A DNA stretch of 64,000 bases, from NCBI RefSeq assembly GCF_001553545.1, contig NZ_CP014227.1:2276501-2340500 (forward strand). Direction: 5' to 3'. Every line of letters starts with the position of its first letter. The first letter of the stretch is position 1. A model generated the notes under the pieces. That model searched no databases and was not told the origin of the DNA. It saw only the letters and a list, made by a program, of their open reading frames with translations. Below, in pieces: positions 36,458 through 44,708 of the stretch. The translations under genes were made by a program, and so were the position numbers. Source of the stretch: Capnocytophaga haemolytica (GTDB lineage: Bacteria > Bacteroidota > Bacteroidia > Flavobacteriales > Flavobacteriaceae).

Positions 36458-37888
36458 ATGAAAAAATATTTTATTGCACTCTTCAGTCTATTAGCACTGA
36501 GCGTAAGCTGTCAGACCAAAGATGACGACGGCCCCAAAAACATCAATGAGGAGGAAAACCCTCTTGGTCCACCACCTGCTAACTATCATCTGACCAAGAA
36601 GGTGGTCTATAAGCCTTCGAATGATATCATCGTCAATCCTGAACGCGGTTTTCTCACCCATCAGGATATGCCCTCTGGAAATGATTACGTGCTTACCACC
36701 GATTTTGTTCGGCAGAAGCGCAGTGAAGGCATTAGCCTTATCCTGACTATCTATTATATGCAGGATTTTCGCAATAAGCGTATTTCAGAAGCCTATCTGA
36801 AGCGCATTCGCCGCAATATGGAGGCAATACGCAACGGAGGGGCAAAGGCGGTGTTGCGTTTTGCTTATACTTCTGATGAAAATCAAAAGCCGTGGGACGC
36901 TCCTTGGAGCATTACAGAGCAACACCTCGAACAATTGCGCCCTATCATCAATGAATACTCCGATGTGATTTGCGTTGCCGAAGCAGGCTTTGTGGGCGTA
37001 TGGGGTGAGTGGTATTACACTGATAATTACAAGTTTCAACCCAAGATTTCGGCTGACTATGAGCCTCGTGCACAAGTGCTCAATAAGCTCTTAGAGGTGC
37101 TTCCTAAAGATCGAATGGTGTGCGTGCGCTACCCGATGGCGAAGCTCGCTACACAGCAATTGGACGTAAAGGACAGCATCACGCTCACGACTGCTTTCGA
37201 CGGTAGCAAACGCTCGCGCATTGCCTTTCATAACGATTGTTTTCTTGCCGATGACGATGATATGGGCACTTATCAACACAATCAATCGCACCGTGCCTAT
37301 GTAGCCCACGAAACGCGCTATGTGGCAATGGGTGGGGAGACTTGCGCGCCTTCCTCGTATGCTGAATGCGCCAATGCCTTAAAAGATTTTGCAAAGTATC
37401 ATTGGAGTTACCTGAATGCCGACTACAACAAGCAGGTGCTCAACCCTTGGGAAGGCAAATGTATGGATGAGGTAAAGCGGCGTCTTGGCTATCGATTTGT
37501 GCTCGTCGATGCGTTATTTAACGAGGATATAGCCGTAGGAGGCAAACTGCAAATGGAACTGCACTTAAAGAATGAAGGTTGGGCATCACCTTTTAATCCG
37601 CGCGATGTGGAGCTGGTGCTCATCAACAAGAAAAAGCCTCTTGAGCGACAACACTTCAAGCTCAAAGCCGATCCGCGGCGTTGGTTTGCAAGTAAGACCA
37701 TCACCCTGCGCACAGAGCTCACTCTCTCGGCAAAGTTGCCCGCAGGTACGTACGAACTTTACCTCAATCTCCCCGATCCACGCCCTATGCTCAAATCACG
37801 CCCTGAATATAGCATTCAGACCGCCAACAAAGGCACTTGGGATGCCGAACGCGGAATGAATAAATTGCATAGTTTTGAGATAAAGTAA
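36458..37888 (+). CDS. DUF4874/DUF4832 lipoprotein
   Basis: 476 residues, lipobox SVSC (lipidated Cys18), then an acidic stretch (QTKDDDGPKNINEEE) like the surface-export signals of flavobacterial lipoproteins. The N-terminal DUF4874 region shows IIVNPERGFLTHQDM and a barrel-like series (GISLILTIYYMQDF, VLRFAYT, AEAGFVGVWGEWYYT). The DUF4832 part follows with KRRLGYRFVLVDA and a beta-sandwich end. The family is fused to or linked with glycan-degrading genes in many Bacteroidota, and the barrel suggests a glycosidase-like fold. No activity is established to my knowledge. It stands at the end of the PUL behind its own promoter-like box. Confidence 0.85.
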   Translation: MKKYFIALFSLLALSVSCQTKDDDGPKNINEEENPLGPPPANYHLTKKVVYKPSNDIIVNPERGFLTHQDMPSGNDYVLTTDFVRQKRSEGISLILTIYYMQDFRNKRISEAYLKRIRRNMEAIRNGGAKAVLRFAYTSDENQKPWDAPWSITEQHLEQLRPIINEYSDVICVAEAGFVGVWGEWYYTDNYKFQPKISADYEPRAQVLNKLLEVLPKDRMVCVRYPMAKLATQQLDVKDSITLTTAFDGSKRSRIAFHNDCFLADDDDMGTYQHNQSHRAYVAHETRYVAMGGETCAPSSYAECANALKDFAKYHWSYLNADYNKQVLNPWEGKCMDEVKRRLGYRFVLVDALFNEDIAVGGKLQMELHLKNEGWASPFNPRDVELVLINKKKPLERQHFKLKADPRRWFASKTITLRTELTLSAKLPAGTYELYLNLPDPRPMLKSRPEYSIQTANKGTWDAERGMNKLHSFEIK

Positions 37889-38017
37889 TATCACTGATAA
37901 GCGACAAATCTACAATGAATCAAGCGTGGGGCGATACGAATTGCTTTACGCTTGATTTACCATAAGCAACCTTTTACATCTGAATATAAGTAGATTGAAA
38001 AAAAAGATTCTTTTTTC

Positions 38018-38049
38018 TTTGGCTGAATCGCTAAAATACCGTACCTTTG
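38018..38049 (+). promoter_or_regulatory. Promoter of the DinB-fold gene and thiL; decides the start
   Basis: TTTG (38018-38021), 20-bp spacer, TACCTTTG (38042-38049): a textbook match. It lies inside the longer in-frame ORF that begins at 37995, so the ATG at 38073 is the start. Confidence 0.8.
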
Positions 38050-38072
38050 CGGCAGAAAAAGAACCATTAAGA

Positions 38073-38540
38073 ATGCTTACAGACCAAGTTTTTAATCTGC
38101 ATAAAGCCACTCGCGAGAATTTGCTCACTTTTTTGGAAAATAAAACACCTGAGCAGCTCGCCATCGTACCTCAAGGATTTAACAACAATATATGGTGGAA
38201 TATCGCGCATTGTGTGGCACAAGGGCAACTACTTTGCTACAGAATGGCACAACTTGAGCCCGTTGTTGCACAAGATTTTATCGAAAAATACAAAAAAGGC
38301 ACCTATCCTGATGGAGATATACCCACTTTAGAGGATATTCAAGCGCTTCGTGAGCTACTTTTGCGCACTCAGAAGCAATTGCAGAACGATTACCAGCGTG
38401 GAGTCTTCGAAAACTTCCAACCTTACCTCACCAGCTATGGCTATGAGCTCAAAAGTATCGAAGATGCCATCAACTTTAACAACGCACACGAGGCAATGCA
38501 CCTCGGAACTATAAAAGCACTCAACTATTTCGTAAAATGA
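38073..38540 (+). CDS. DinB-superfamily (four-helix) protein
   Basis: 155 residues starting MLTDQVFNLHKATRENLLTF. Pattern of the DinB/YfiT metal-binding four-helix bundle: an N-terminal helix, then NNNIWWNIAHCVAQGQLL with the first His, and a C-terminal AHEAMHLGTIKALNYF with the second and third His. Most such proteins are small-thiol-dependent or hydrolytic metalloenzymes, or of unknown role. It is unrelated to DNA polymerase IV (dinB) despite the name. It overlaps thiL by 4 bp (ATGA), so the two are translationally coupled. Confidence 0.8.
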   Translation: MLTDQVFNLHKATRENLLTFLENKTPEQLAIVPQGFNNNIWWNIAHCVAQGQLLCYRMAQLEPVVAQDFIEKYKKGTYPDGDIPTLEDIQALRELLLRTQKQLQNDYQRGVFENFQPYLTSYGYELKSIEDAINFNNAHEAMHLGTIKALNYFVK

Positions 38541-39583
38541 TCGAAGAGAAAGCCCCTACGCGCACCTCACTGGCAGAATTAGGCGAGTTTGGACTCATAA
38601 AGCACCTCACTGAGGGTTTTGAGCTCAAAAATCCGTCGAGCCGCAAAGGAATTGGTGACGACGCAGCCGTTATCGACTTCAAAGGCGAGAAAACCCTCGT
38701 TTCCACCGACCTGCTCATCGAAGGCGTACACTTTGACCTGAGTTACGTACCCCTGAAGCACCTCGGATACAAGGCAGTGATGGTAAACCTCTCCGACATC
38801 TACGCAATGAACGCCAGCGCCTCGCAAATCACCGTTTCGATCGCCGTTTCTAACAGGTTCCCTCTCGAAGCCTTGGAAGAGCTCTACGCGGGCATCAGGT
38901 TGGCTTGCGAAATATACAACGTCGATCTGGTGGGGGGCGACACCACCTCTTCTACACGCGGGTTGATCATCTCGGTGACGGCTATCGGCCACGCGCCTGA
39001 GAAGAAAATCGTGTATCGCAACGGCGCAAAGCCTAATGACCTGATTGTGGTCAGCGGCGATATAGGTGGGGCGTATTTAGGCCTGCAAGTGCTCGAAAGA
39101 GAGAAGGCTGTCTTCGAGGTAAACCCAAATATGCAGCCCGACCTCGCCGATTACACCTATATTATAGAACGTCAGCTAAAACCCGAAGCCCGCAAGGACG
39201 TGCCGCCGATGTTGAGCGAATTGGGCATCAAGCCGACCGCAATGATGGACATCAGCGACGGGCTTTCGTCCGATATTTTGCATATTTGCACACAATCGGG
39301 CGTCGGATGCCGCATTTATGAGGAAAAATTGCCATTAGACCCTCAGGTAATTAGCACTTGCGAGGAATTTAACCTCGATAGCACCACAATTGCCCTAAAT
39401 GGCGGCGAAGATTACGAACTTTTGTTCACTATTGCACAAAAAGACTACGATAAGATCAAAGGCAACCCACATTTTAGCGTCATTGGCTACATTACAGAGA
39501 AAAACGAAGGAGAAATGCTCATCACACGCTCTGGAGAACCATTTAAGATCATCGCCAAAGGATGGAACGCTTTAAAAGAATAG
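38537..39583 (+). CDS. thiL: Thiamine-monophosphate kinase
   Basis: Phosphorylates thiamine monophosphate to the active cofactor thiamine diphosphate with ATP. 348 residues, normal length. Family marks of the AIR-synthase/ThiL fold: GIGDDAAVIDF, TDLLIEGVHFDL, KAVMVNLSDIYAMNA, DLVGGDTTSS, MMDISDGLSSDI and the later ALNGGEDYELLF. It is coupled to the upstream DinB-fold gene. No TPP riboswitch was recognised upstream of the pair. Confidence 0.95.
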   Translation: MIEEKAPTRTSLAELGEFGLIKHLTEGFELKNPSSRKGIGDDAAVIDFKGEKTLVSTDLLIEGVHFDLSYVPLKHLGYKAVMVNLSDIYAMNASASQITVSIAVSNRFPLEALEELYAGIRLACEIYNVDLVGGDTTSSTRGLIISVTAIGHAPEKKIVYRNGAKPNDLIVVSGDIGGAYLGLQVLEREKAVFEVNPNMQPDLADYTYIIERQLKPEARKDVPPMLSELGIKPTAMMDISDGLSSDILHICTQSGVGCRIYEEKLPLDPQVISTCEEFNLDSTTIALNGGEDYELLFTIAQKDYDKIKGNPHFSVIGYITEKNEGEMLITRSGEPFKIIAKGWNALKE

Positions 39584-39643
39584 ATTTTAATCAAAAAACA
39601 AACATATTTATCTAAAAATTAATAAACATTAATACACAAGACA

Positions 39644-41059
39644 ATGAAAAGAAGATCATTTTTCAAAAGAAGTTCTCTTGCCGTACTCGGTGGGCTGGTT
39701 TTGCCAGGATTTGAGGCACAAGCACACGTGTTGGACGAGGCAAACAAGAACAAACGCACGAAAAACATCATTTTTATGGTAAGTGATGGGATGAGTGTAG
39801 GAACAATGGTGATGTCCGACCTGTATTTGAAGAGAAAATACAACCGCCCATCGGCTTGGATGGGTTTATACGAAAGTGGGCTCGGGCAGCGCGCACTGAT
39901 GGATATGGCATCGGCAAGTTCGGTGGTAACGGATTCATCTGCGGCGAGTTCGTCGTGGGGTGGCGGCGTTAGGGTCAATAATGGTAGCCTAAACATCAGC
40001 CCCAACGGAAAAGAGAATATGCCGATCCTTCAGAAGTTCAAAAAAGCGGGAAAAAAGGTAGGATGTATCACTACCGTGATGATAAATCACGCCACCCCAG
40101 CTGGTTTTTGCACTTGGTCGAAAAGTAGAAACGCTATGGACGAAATCGCCGAAAAATACGCAGAATTAGACTTCGACGTAATGCTCGGCGGCGGCAGCAA
40201 ATACTTCGATCCAAAAACACGCAAGGATAAGAAAGATATCTTCGCCGTGCTGAAAAAGAAAGGATATACGGTGGTTCATACACGAGATGAGATGCTAAAA
40301 GCACCAACAAGCAAGCCTTTGTACGGAACTTTCGCCGAAGATGCCCTACCCTACTCCATCGATAGAGAGCAGGACGCAAAAGAGAAGGCAACCGTGCCAA
40401 CTTTGGCTGAAATGACCACAAAAGCCATCGATCAACTCAAAAATCACCCGAATGGCTTCGTTATTCAAGTAGAAGGAGGCAAAGTTGACTGGGCTGCGCA
40501 CGGAAATGATATAGGTGCGCTGCTTTATGACCAAGTTGCCTTCGACGATGCTATAAAAGTGGCACTCGATTTCGCAAAAAAAGACGGAAACACGCTTGTT
40601 GTGATCACTTCCGACCACGGTAACGCCAATCCAGGGCTTATTTACGGGAAACAGTGCAATGATAACTTCGATAGATTGCAGAAATTCACCCATTCCAACG
40701 ACTGGTTCTTGCAAAATATCAAGGTGGACGACAATCCAAGCGCAGTGAGGGAGAAAATAGCCGCCTACTTCGGAGGAATAAACGTAACAGACGAGCAGGT
40801 AAAAGAATTGCTCGCTTATTACTCAAAAGCCGAAAAAAGAGAGGATGGTTTGTACAATTACAAGCATCTTCCTTACAAATTGTTCTCCGAATTGCAAAAA
40901 CCACACACTTCGGTCGGCTGGATCAGTATGGATCACTCTTCGGACTACACCGAGCTAGGAATGTACGGGCCAGGGAGCGAAAAACTCAAACCTTTTATGC
41001 GCAACACCGATATGCACAAGTTTTTGCTAAGTGTTGCAGAGGTTGAGGATAAGTTTTAA
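39644..41059 (+). CDS. Alkaline phosphatase, probably Tat-exported
   Basis: Phosphomonoesterase of the classic alkaline phosphatase fold. The N-terminus MKRRSFFKRSSLAVLGGLVL is basic and twin-arginine-like, followed by a hydrophobic stretch, fitting Tat export. Metal- and substrate-site motifs: NIIFMVSDGM (first Asp), VVTDSSAASS with nucleophile Ser98, VEGGKVDWAAHGND and VVITSDHGN, and a late SMDHSSDYTELG with the last His. 471 residues is normal. Stands alone behind thiL and ahead of a strong terminator. Confidence 0.93.
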   Translation: MKRRSFFKRSSLAVLGGLVLPGFEAQAHVLDEANKNKRTKNIIFMVSDGMSVGTMVMSDLYLKRKYNRPSAWMGLYESGLGQRALMDMASASSVVTDSSAASSSWGGGVRVNNGSLNISPNGKENMPILQKFKKAGKKVGCITTVMINHATPAGFCTWSKSRNAMDEIAEKYAELDFDVMLGGGSKYFDPKTRKDKKDIFAVLKKKGYTVVHTRDEMLKAPTSKPLYGTFAEDALPYSIDREQDAKEKATVPTLAEMTTKAIDQLKNHPNGFVIQVEGGKVDWAAHGNDIGALLYDQVAFDDAIKVALDFAKKDGNTLVVITSDHGNANPGLIYGKQCNDNFDRLQKFTHSNDWFLQNIKVDDNPSAVREKIAAYFGGINVTDEQVKELLAYYSKAEKREDGLYNYKHLPYKLFSELQKPHTSVGWISMDHSSDYTELGMYGPGSEKLKPFMRNTDMHKFLLSVAEVEDKF

Positions 41060-41084
41060 ATTATTTTTATCCATTGTTAATAGG

Positions 41085-41109
41085 GCGCCGCTCAGTCGGC
41101 GCTTTTTTT
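41085..41109 (+). terminator. Terminator of the alkaline phosphatase gene
   Basis: GCGCCG (41085-41090) and CGGCGC (41097-41102), 6-nt loop, then seven T. Confidence 0.9.
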
Positions 41110-41144
41110 CTTTCATTTTTTTACAAAAATAAACACTATAGGCT

Positions 41145-41633
41145 ATGAAAGATAGGAAAAAGAGAATTGAACTCACACTTATACTAATTATAATCCATAT
41201 TATCCTTGGAAGTTTCTTCATATATTCATTAGCGGGAGAAAACGACCCCAATTTTCTCATAATGCCTATGTCAGTATCCTGTATAATCGTATATTACATA
41301 GCATTACTGATTTTTGACGTAGAAAAATACGGAATTATAGGCAGATTGTTATTTTCATACCTCACCTGCGTTGTTATCATCACATTAGGCATATTTTTTA
41401 ATATCATAACATTAGGAATAACGGATTACATCAAATATTCAACAGATAAAAGTGTATTAGAATTAATAGAAGGATTTATAGGCGCAATATTTGGCTCCTT
41501 ATTAGGAGGTTTTGTAGCAAATATAAAGACAATTGTATTTAATATCATATTTACTACAATAAACTTCACAATTATCAGTTTTTATGCAAAACCAAATAGA
41601 AATGATAAGTTTTCGTTCCTTCCGAAGCAATAA
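41145..41633 (+). CDS. Small membrane protein of unknown function
   Basis: 162 residues with four or five hydrophobic helices (LTLILIIIHIILGSFFIYSL; SVSCIIVYYIALLIF; LLFSYLTCVVIITLGIFF; GFIGAIFGSLLGGFVANI; a final IIFTTINFTIISFY). A charged start (MKDRKKRIE) suggests the N-terminus stays in the cytoplasm. No family recognised. The gene is far more AT-rich than the alkaline phosphatase before it, a sign of acquired DNA. Its stop is followed within 3 bases by the repeat-bearing ORF. Confidence 0.7.
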   Translation: MKDRKKRIELTLILIIIHIILGSFFIYSLAGENDPNFLIMPMSVSCIIVYYIALLIFDVEKYGIIGRLLFSYLTCVVIITLGIFFNIITLGITDYIKYSTDKSVLELIEGFIGAIFGSLLGGFVANIKTIVFNIIFTTINFTIISFYAKPNRNDKFSFLPKQ

Positions 41634-41699
41634 TTGATGAATTTATATATAAAATTTCACAAAATACACAATATAATCCTTACGATGTACAACATAAGA

Positions 41700-41930
41700 C
41701 TTCCTACGTACAACATTAGTCTTCCGACACACAATATTAGCCTTCCGACGCACAACATTAGTCTTCCGACGCACAACATTAGGCTTCCGACGCACAACAT
41801 TAGTCTTCCGACACACAACATTAGTCTTCCGACACACAACATTAGCCTTCCGACGCACAACATTAGTCTTCAGACACACAACATTAGTCTTCCGACACAC
41901 AACATTAGGCTTCCGACGCATAACATTATT
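41700..41930. repeat. Eleven 21-bp tandem repeats
   Basis: Contiguous units of the form CTTCCGACGCACAACATTAGT at 41700, 41721, 41742 and so on to 41930, with a worn copy just before. Because 21 is a multiple of three, the array stays open as a frame encoding repeated HNISLPT from ATG 41637 to 41963 (108 codons, 3 bases behind the membrane-protein stop), and also in minus-strand frames. Unit differences fall at a few fixed sites (AGT/AGG/AGC, ACA/ACG, one CAG). Whether it is translated is undecided; no spacers, so not CRISPR. Confidence 0.9.
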
Positions 41931-42020
41931 ATAAAAATATATAATGCCTATTCATATATATAATTATAAATATAAAATATTAAAAGTTATAAATATAACA
42001 AAATAAATTTAGATAAAAAC

Positions 42021-42051
42021 TTGTATAATTAAATTCCTTGCCATTACTTTG
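42021..42051 (+). promoter_or_regulatory. Promoter of the helical protein gene; decides its start
   Basis: TTG (42021-42023), 20-bp spacer, TTACTTTG (42044-42051), one base off TAnnTTTG. It covers the alternative TTG start at 42038, so the ATG at 42086 is preferred. Confidence 0.5.
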
Positions 42052-42085
42052 CAGAAAATTTATTAAACAAATAAAAGAATTAATT

Positions 42086-42787
42086 ATGCCAACAGCAATC
42101 ATTACATCAAAGGAGTATAAAAGCTACGCAAGCATTTTCGAAAATGCTTTAGCGAATGAAACTATCAAAGCCGAAATTGCAAAATACGGCTATGATGAAG
42201 CAGAAATGAATAAAGGGAAAGACTTGTACACAAAAGCAGGTGAACTTATCAACAAACAAGAGATTTTAGTGTCCAATGAGAAACTTTCTTACAATACTTT
42301 CTTAAAAAAGTTTAAAGAACTGAAAGAAAGTTACAAAGTTGATAAGAAAAAAGCACAAATTGCCTTTAAAGAGGAGCGTATTCAAAATATTTTAGGCATT
42401 AACGAAGCGGTAAGCAACAAGCAAAACGAATTTTTAGACCAATTCAACACTTTGTATCTGCAATTGCAGAATAGAGATGATCTCCACACCGCTATTAAGC
42501 GTTACGATATCTCGGACGACCACGTAGCCAACCAGCAGAAGAAATTAGCCGAAGCCAACAAGGCTTACGCTGATTATGAGCACATAAAGGGTCAAAGTCA
42601 GCAAGCTACGCAGGATAAAAACAAAGCATTGGAGGAGTTATACAAGTGGGTGATGGATTTTTACAATTCGGCTACACTTGCCTTGAAGAACAACGAACAA
42701 TTGCTCGAAAGTCTCGGGAAAACCGTACGAACTACCAAAAAAGTAGTAAAAAAGAAGAGCGATAACCAAGATAAGAAAAATAATTAA
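42086..42787 (+). CDS. Helical (coiled-coil) protein of unknown function
   Basis: 233 residues from MPTAIITSKEYKSYASIFEN. No signal peptide or membrane helix. Almost wholly helical with long charged stretches (LKKFKELKESYKVDKKKAQI; HVANQQKKLAEANKAYADYE) and a Lys-rich tail (TTKKVVKKKSDNQDKKNN). It looks like a long helical bundle or coiled coil. No named family recognised. It is intact and precedes the broken peptidase gene by 10 bp. Confidence 0.65.
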   Translation: MPTAIITSKEYKSYASIFENALANETIKAEIAKYGYDEAEMNKGKDLYTKAGELINKQEILVSNEKLSYNTFLKKFKELKESYKVDKKKAQIAFKEERIQNILGINEAVSNKQNEFLDQFNTLYLQLQNRDDLHTAIKRYDISDDHVANQQKKLAEANKAYADYEHIKGQSQQATQDKNKALEELYKWVMDFYNSATLALKNNEQLLESLGKTVRTTKKVVKKKSDNQDKKNN

Positions 42788-42797
42788 CAATTAATAA

Positions 42798-43642
42798 ATT
42801 AAAATATTCAAAACTATAAAAAATTATCTATTATTGGGATTATCAATCGTAGGTCTTTTAACTTTTTCTTACAAAAAAGACAGTTCTGGCGACGAAGGTC
42901 GCGTTTATGATGGAAAAGACGCTTATATGAAGCTCCCTCTTGATTATACAAAGACCGATAGTCGTCCGCTACTCAGTTGCAACGATTTTTCAAAGAAACA
43001 AATAGAAAATCTAAACGATGAGCTCGATAAATCGATAAAAAAGGTAGAAAGCCCACGTGCGAAGACTGTTGCTGCTGTCATTGGCTTAGTTACGCTGCCC
43101 AAAGTCGTCCCTTATGGGTTCGAACAGAGCGAATACGTAGGGTGTTGGATGAAAAAAGGCTTCTTTTTGGAAGATTATGACGATGGTAAAGGAGAAAAAT
43201 ACCACCCTTGGGGTTGTATGGTGAAGGTTTCGCCTAATTTTCCACGAATGAGATACAAGGATTAGGAGATGAGTACGCCAACGGGCTTACTTGCTCTCGC
43301 CACGTAGGTTGGTGCTTGCTTAATGCAGAAGCTGTTACCGATTTAGACCTATTGAAGCGCTCTTATTCCAAAGAATACCGCGATTTTCCTAATACAACCG
43401 CAGTAAACCTCAAGGATAATGTAGATACTATCAAGCCAGGCGATTTAATATGGTTCGAAGGGCATATTGCTATCGTAATCGGTGTAGAAGGCAACACAGT
43501 AATCTATTCGAGTGCCGAAGAAGGCAAAAAACATCCAGGTAGAGGCATCCGTTGGGCAAAATTCAGTAAGAAAAATACCAATTATGGCACATTTTTGTAC
43601 AAGATGATCATAAAAATGGAAAAAATCTACAAAGAAAAATAG
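42798..43642 (+). pseudogene. Broken NlpC/P60-like secreted cysteine peptidase gene
   Basis: Two frames form one protein. Frame A encodes a signal-peptide-like start (KIFKTIKNYLLLGLSIVGLL) and a domain ending KVSPNF. Frame B continues STNEIQGLGDEYANGL, then TCSRHVGWCLLNA (candidate catalytic Cys) and KPGDLIWFEGHIAIVIGV (candidate catalytic His), as in NlpC/P60 or CHAP-type wall peptidases. One T missing from the T4 run at 43238-43241 would restore the frame; as read, frame A stops at 43265. The expected start codon is ATT (42798) or TTG (42834), with no ATG. Both faults suggest decay; a sequencing slip or phase variation at the T-run is possible for the frameshift. Confidence 0.65.
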
Positions 43643-43645
43643 GAA

Positions 43646-44098
43646 ATGAGGGCTTTAATACAGCGCGTAAGTGAGGCATCAGTCATCATTGCTAAAAAAC
43701 AAACAGCTTTCATTGGCAAAGGGCTACTTATATTAATAGGTATAGAAGAAGCTGACACAGTAGAGGACATCGCTTGGCTTTCACAGAAAATTGTCAATTT
43801 GCGCATCTTCGACGACGAAAATGGCGTGATGAACCGCTCTGTAAAGGAGATTTCTGGAGAAATATGCCTCGTATCGCAATTTACTCTACACGCTTCGACC
43901 AAGAAAGGCAATCGCCCGAGTTACATACGTGCTGCCAAACCTGTGGTCGCCATTCCGCTGTACGAACGCCTCATCAGCACACTTTCGCACGATTTGGGCA
44001 AAAAAATACAGACAGGCACCTTCGGCGCAATGATGCAAGTGCGTCTATGCAATGACGGACCTGTAACGATATGGATTGACACCAAAAACAAGGAATAA
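43646..44098 (+). CDS. dtd: D-aminoacyl-tRNA deacylase, copy 1
   Basis: Hydrolyses D-amino acids, and glycine mischarged on tRNA-Ala, off tRNAs. 150 residues, full length: MRALIQRVSEASVII, the active-site [24 protein letters not shown] and the C-terminal GPVTIW with its cross-subunit cis-Pro. It starts 3 bases after the broken peptidase gene and ends before a strong hairpin. A second complete dtd lies at 60907-61359 and is clearly alike but not identical (both 150 residues), so the genome carries two paralogues. Confidence 0.95.
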   Translation: MRALIQRVSEASVIIAKKQTAFIGKGLLILIGIEEADTVEDIAWLSQKIVNLRIFDDENGVMNRSVKEISGEICLVSQFTLHASTKKGNRPSYIRAAKPVVAIPLYERLISTLSHDLGKKIQTGTFGAMMQVRLCNDGPVTIWIDTKNKE

Positions 44099-44128
44099 AG
44101 CCCATTTTACTGATAAAAACACAAAAAA

Positions 44129-44172
44129 AATCCTCATCATTAGCCAAAAACTAATGATGAGGATTCTTTTTT
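44129..44172. terminator. Bidirectional terminator between dtd and the RlpA-like gene
   Basis: Perfect 15-bp stem (44129-44143 with 44151-44165), 7-nt loop, A-run on the left and T-run on the right. Lies between convergent genes. Confidence 0.92.
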
Positions 44173-44189
44173 GAAGGAGTACCTCTCCC

Positions 44190-44633
44190 CTACTCCACGA
44201 CATCGATGTTTACGCGTATGGTTCCTTTGTTTTTATTATCAGTAATCGCCATAAACGCCTTCTTTGAGAGGTCGAGCTCACGCCCTTTCGTAAAAGGACC
44301 GCGATCGGTCACGGTTACCACCACCGAAGCGCCATTAACAGGGTTCGTAACCTTAATTTTCGTACCAAAAGGCAGCGAACGGTGGGCAGCAGTGAGTTTT
44401 TGATTGCTAAAAACCACGCCACTGGCAGTTTTCTTTCCGTTGAACTTATCGTGGTAATAAGTTGCCTCCACATTGCTTTTATATGCCCCCGTTTTCACCG
44501 CAGCAGCGGATTTGTGCGTATTTGCGCCCGTTTTTCTCCCAGAATGCCGATGTGAGTCGACCGTCGCACAGGATTGCATCAAAAACAGGGATGTAAGGAT
44601 GGTTATCATCCAAAAAAAGTGTTTTTTCATCAT
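44190..44633 (-). CDS. RlpA-like septal/wall lipoprotein (double-psi beta-barrel)
   Basis: 147 residues. Lipobox LMQSC (lipidated Cys22), then a basic linker and the double-psi beta-barrel: ATYYHDKFNGKKTASG, LTAAHRSLPFGTKIKV, VTVTDRGPFTKGRELDLS. In Pseudomonas RlpA this domain is a lytic transglycosylase acting on bare glycan strands; the conserved His of TAAH and Asp of TDRGPF are present. There is no SPOR domain here, so septal targeting would have to come from elsewhere. Two adjacent ATG codons (44633, 44630) serve equally as start. Confidence 0.88.
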   Translation of the reverse strand: MMKKHFFWMITILTSLFLMQSCATVDSHRHSGRKTGANTHKSAAAVKTGAYKSNVEATYYHDKFNGKKTASGVVFSNQKLTAAHRSLPFGTKIKVTNPVNGASVVVTVTDRGPFTKGRELDLSKKAFMAITDNKNKGTIRVNIDVVE

Positions 44634-44655
44634 AATCGTCGATTTTTAAAATAGA

Positions 44656-44682
44656 AACGATGCTTTGAGGTAAAGCATCGTT
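44656..44682 (-). terminator. Terminator of the PorP-like operon
   Basis: Perfect 11-bp stem (44656-44666 with 44672-44682), 5-nt loop, followed on the minus strand by a T-rich run. Separates the PorP-like gene from the RlpA-like gene. Confidence 0.8.
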
Positions 44683-44708
44683 CCAAAATGTTTATAAATT
44701 TGTGTCAG

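Noticed and set aside
37889..38072. TPP riboswitch upstream of the thiL operon
   Set aside because: None of the conserved TPP-binding words was recognised, and the promoter leaves a leader of only about 20 bases.
41643..41921. Minus-strand ORFs of 92 and 68 codons across the repeats
   Set aside because: They stay open only because the repeat unit is a multiple of three; no promoter or sensible start is seen.
41700..41930. CRISPR array
   Set aside because: The 21-bp units are contiguous with no unique spacers, and no cas gene is nearby; it is a simple tandem repeat. The same holds for the 22-bp array at 30111-30220.
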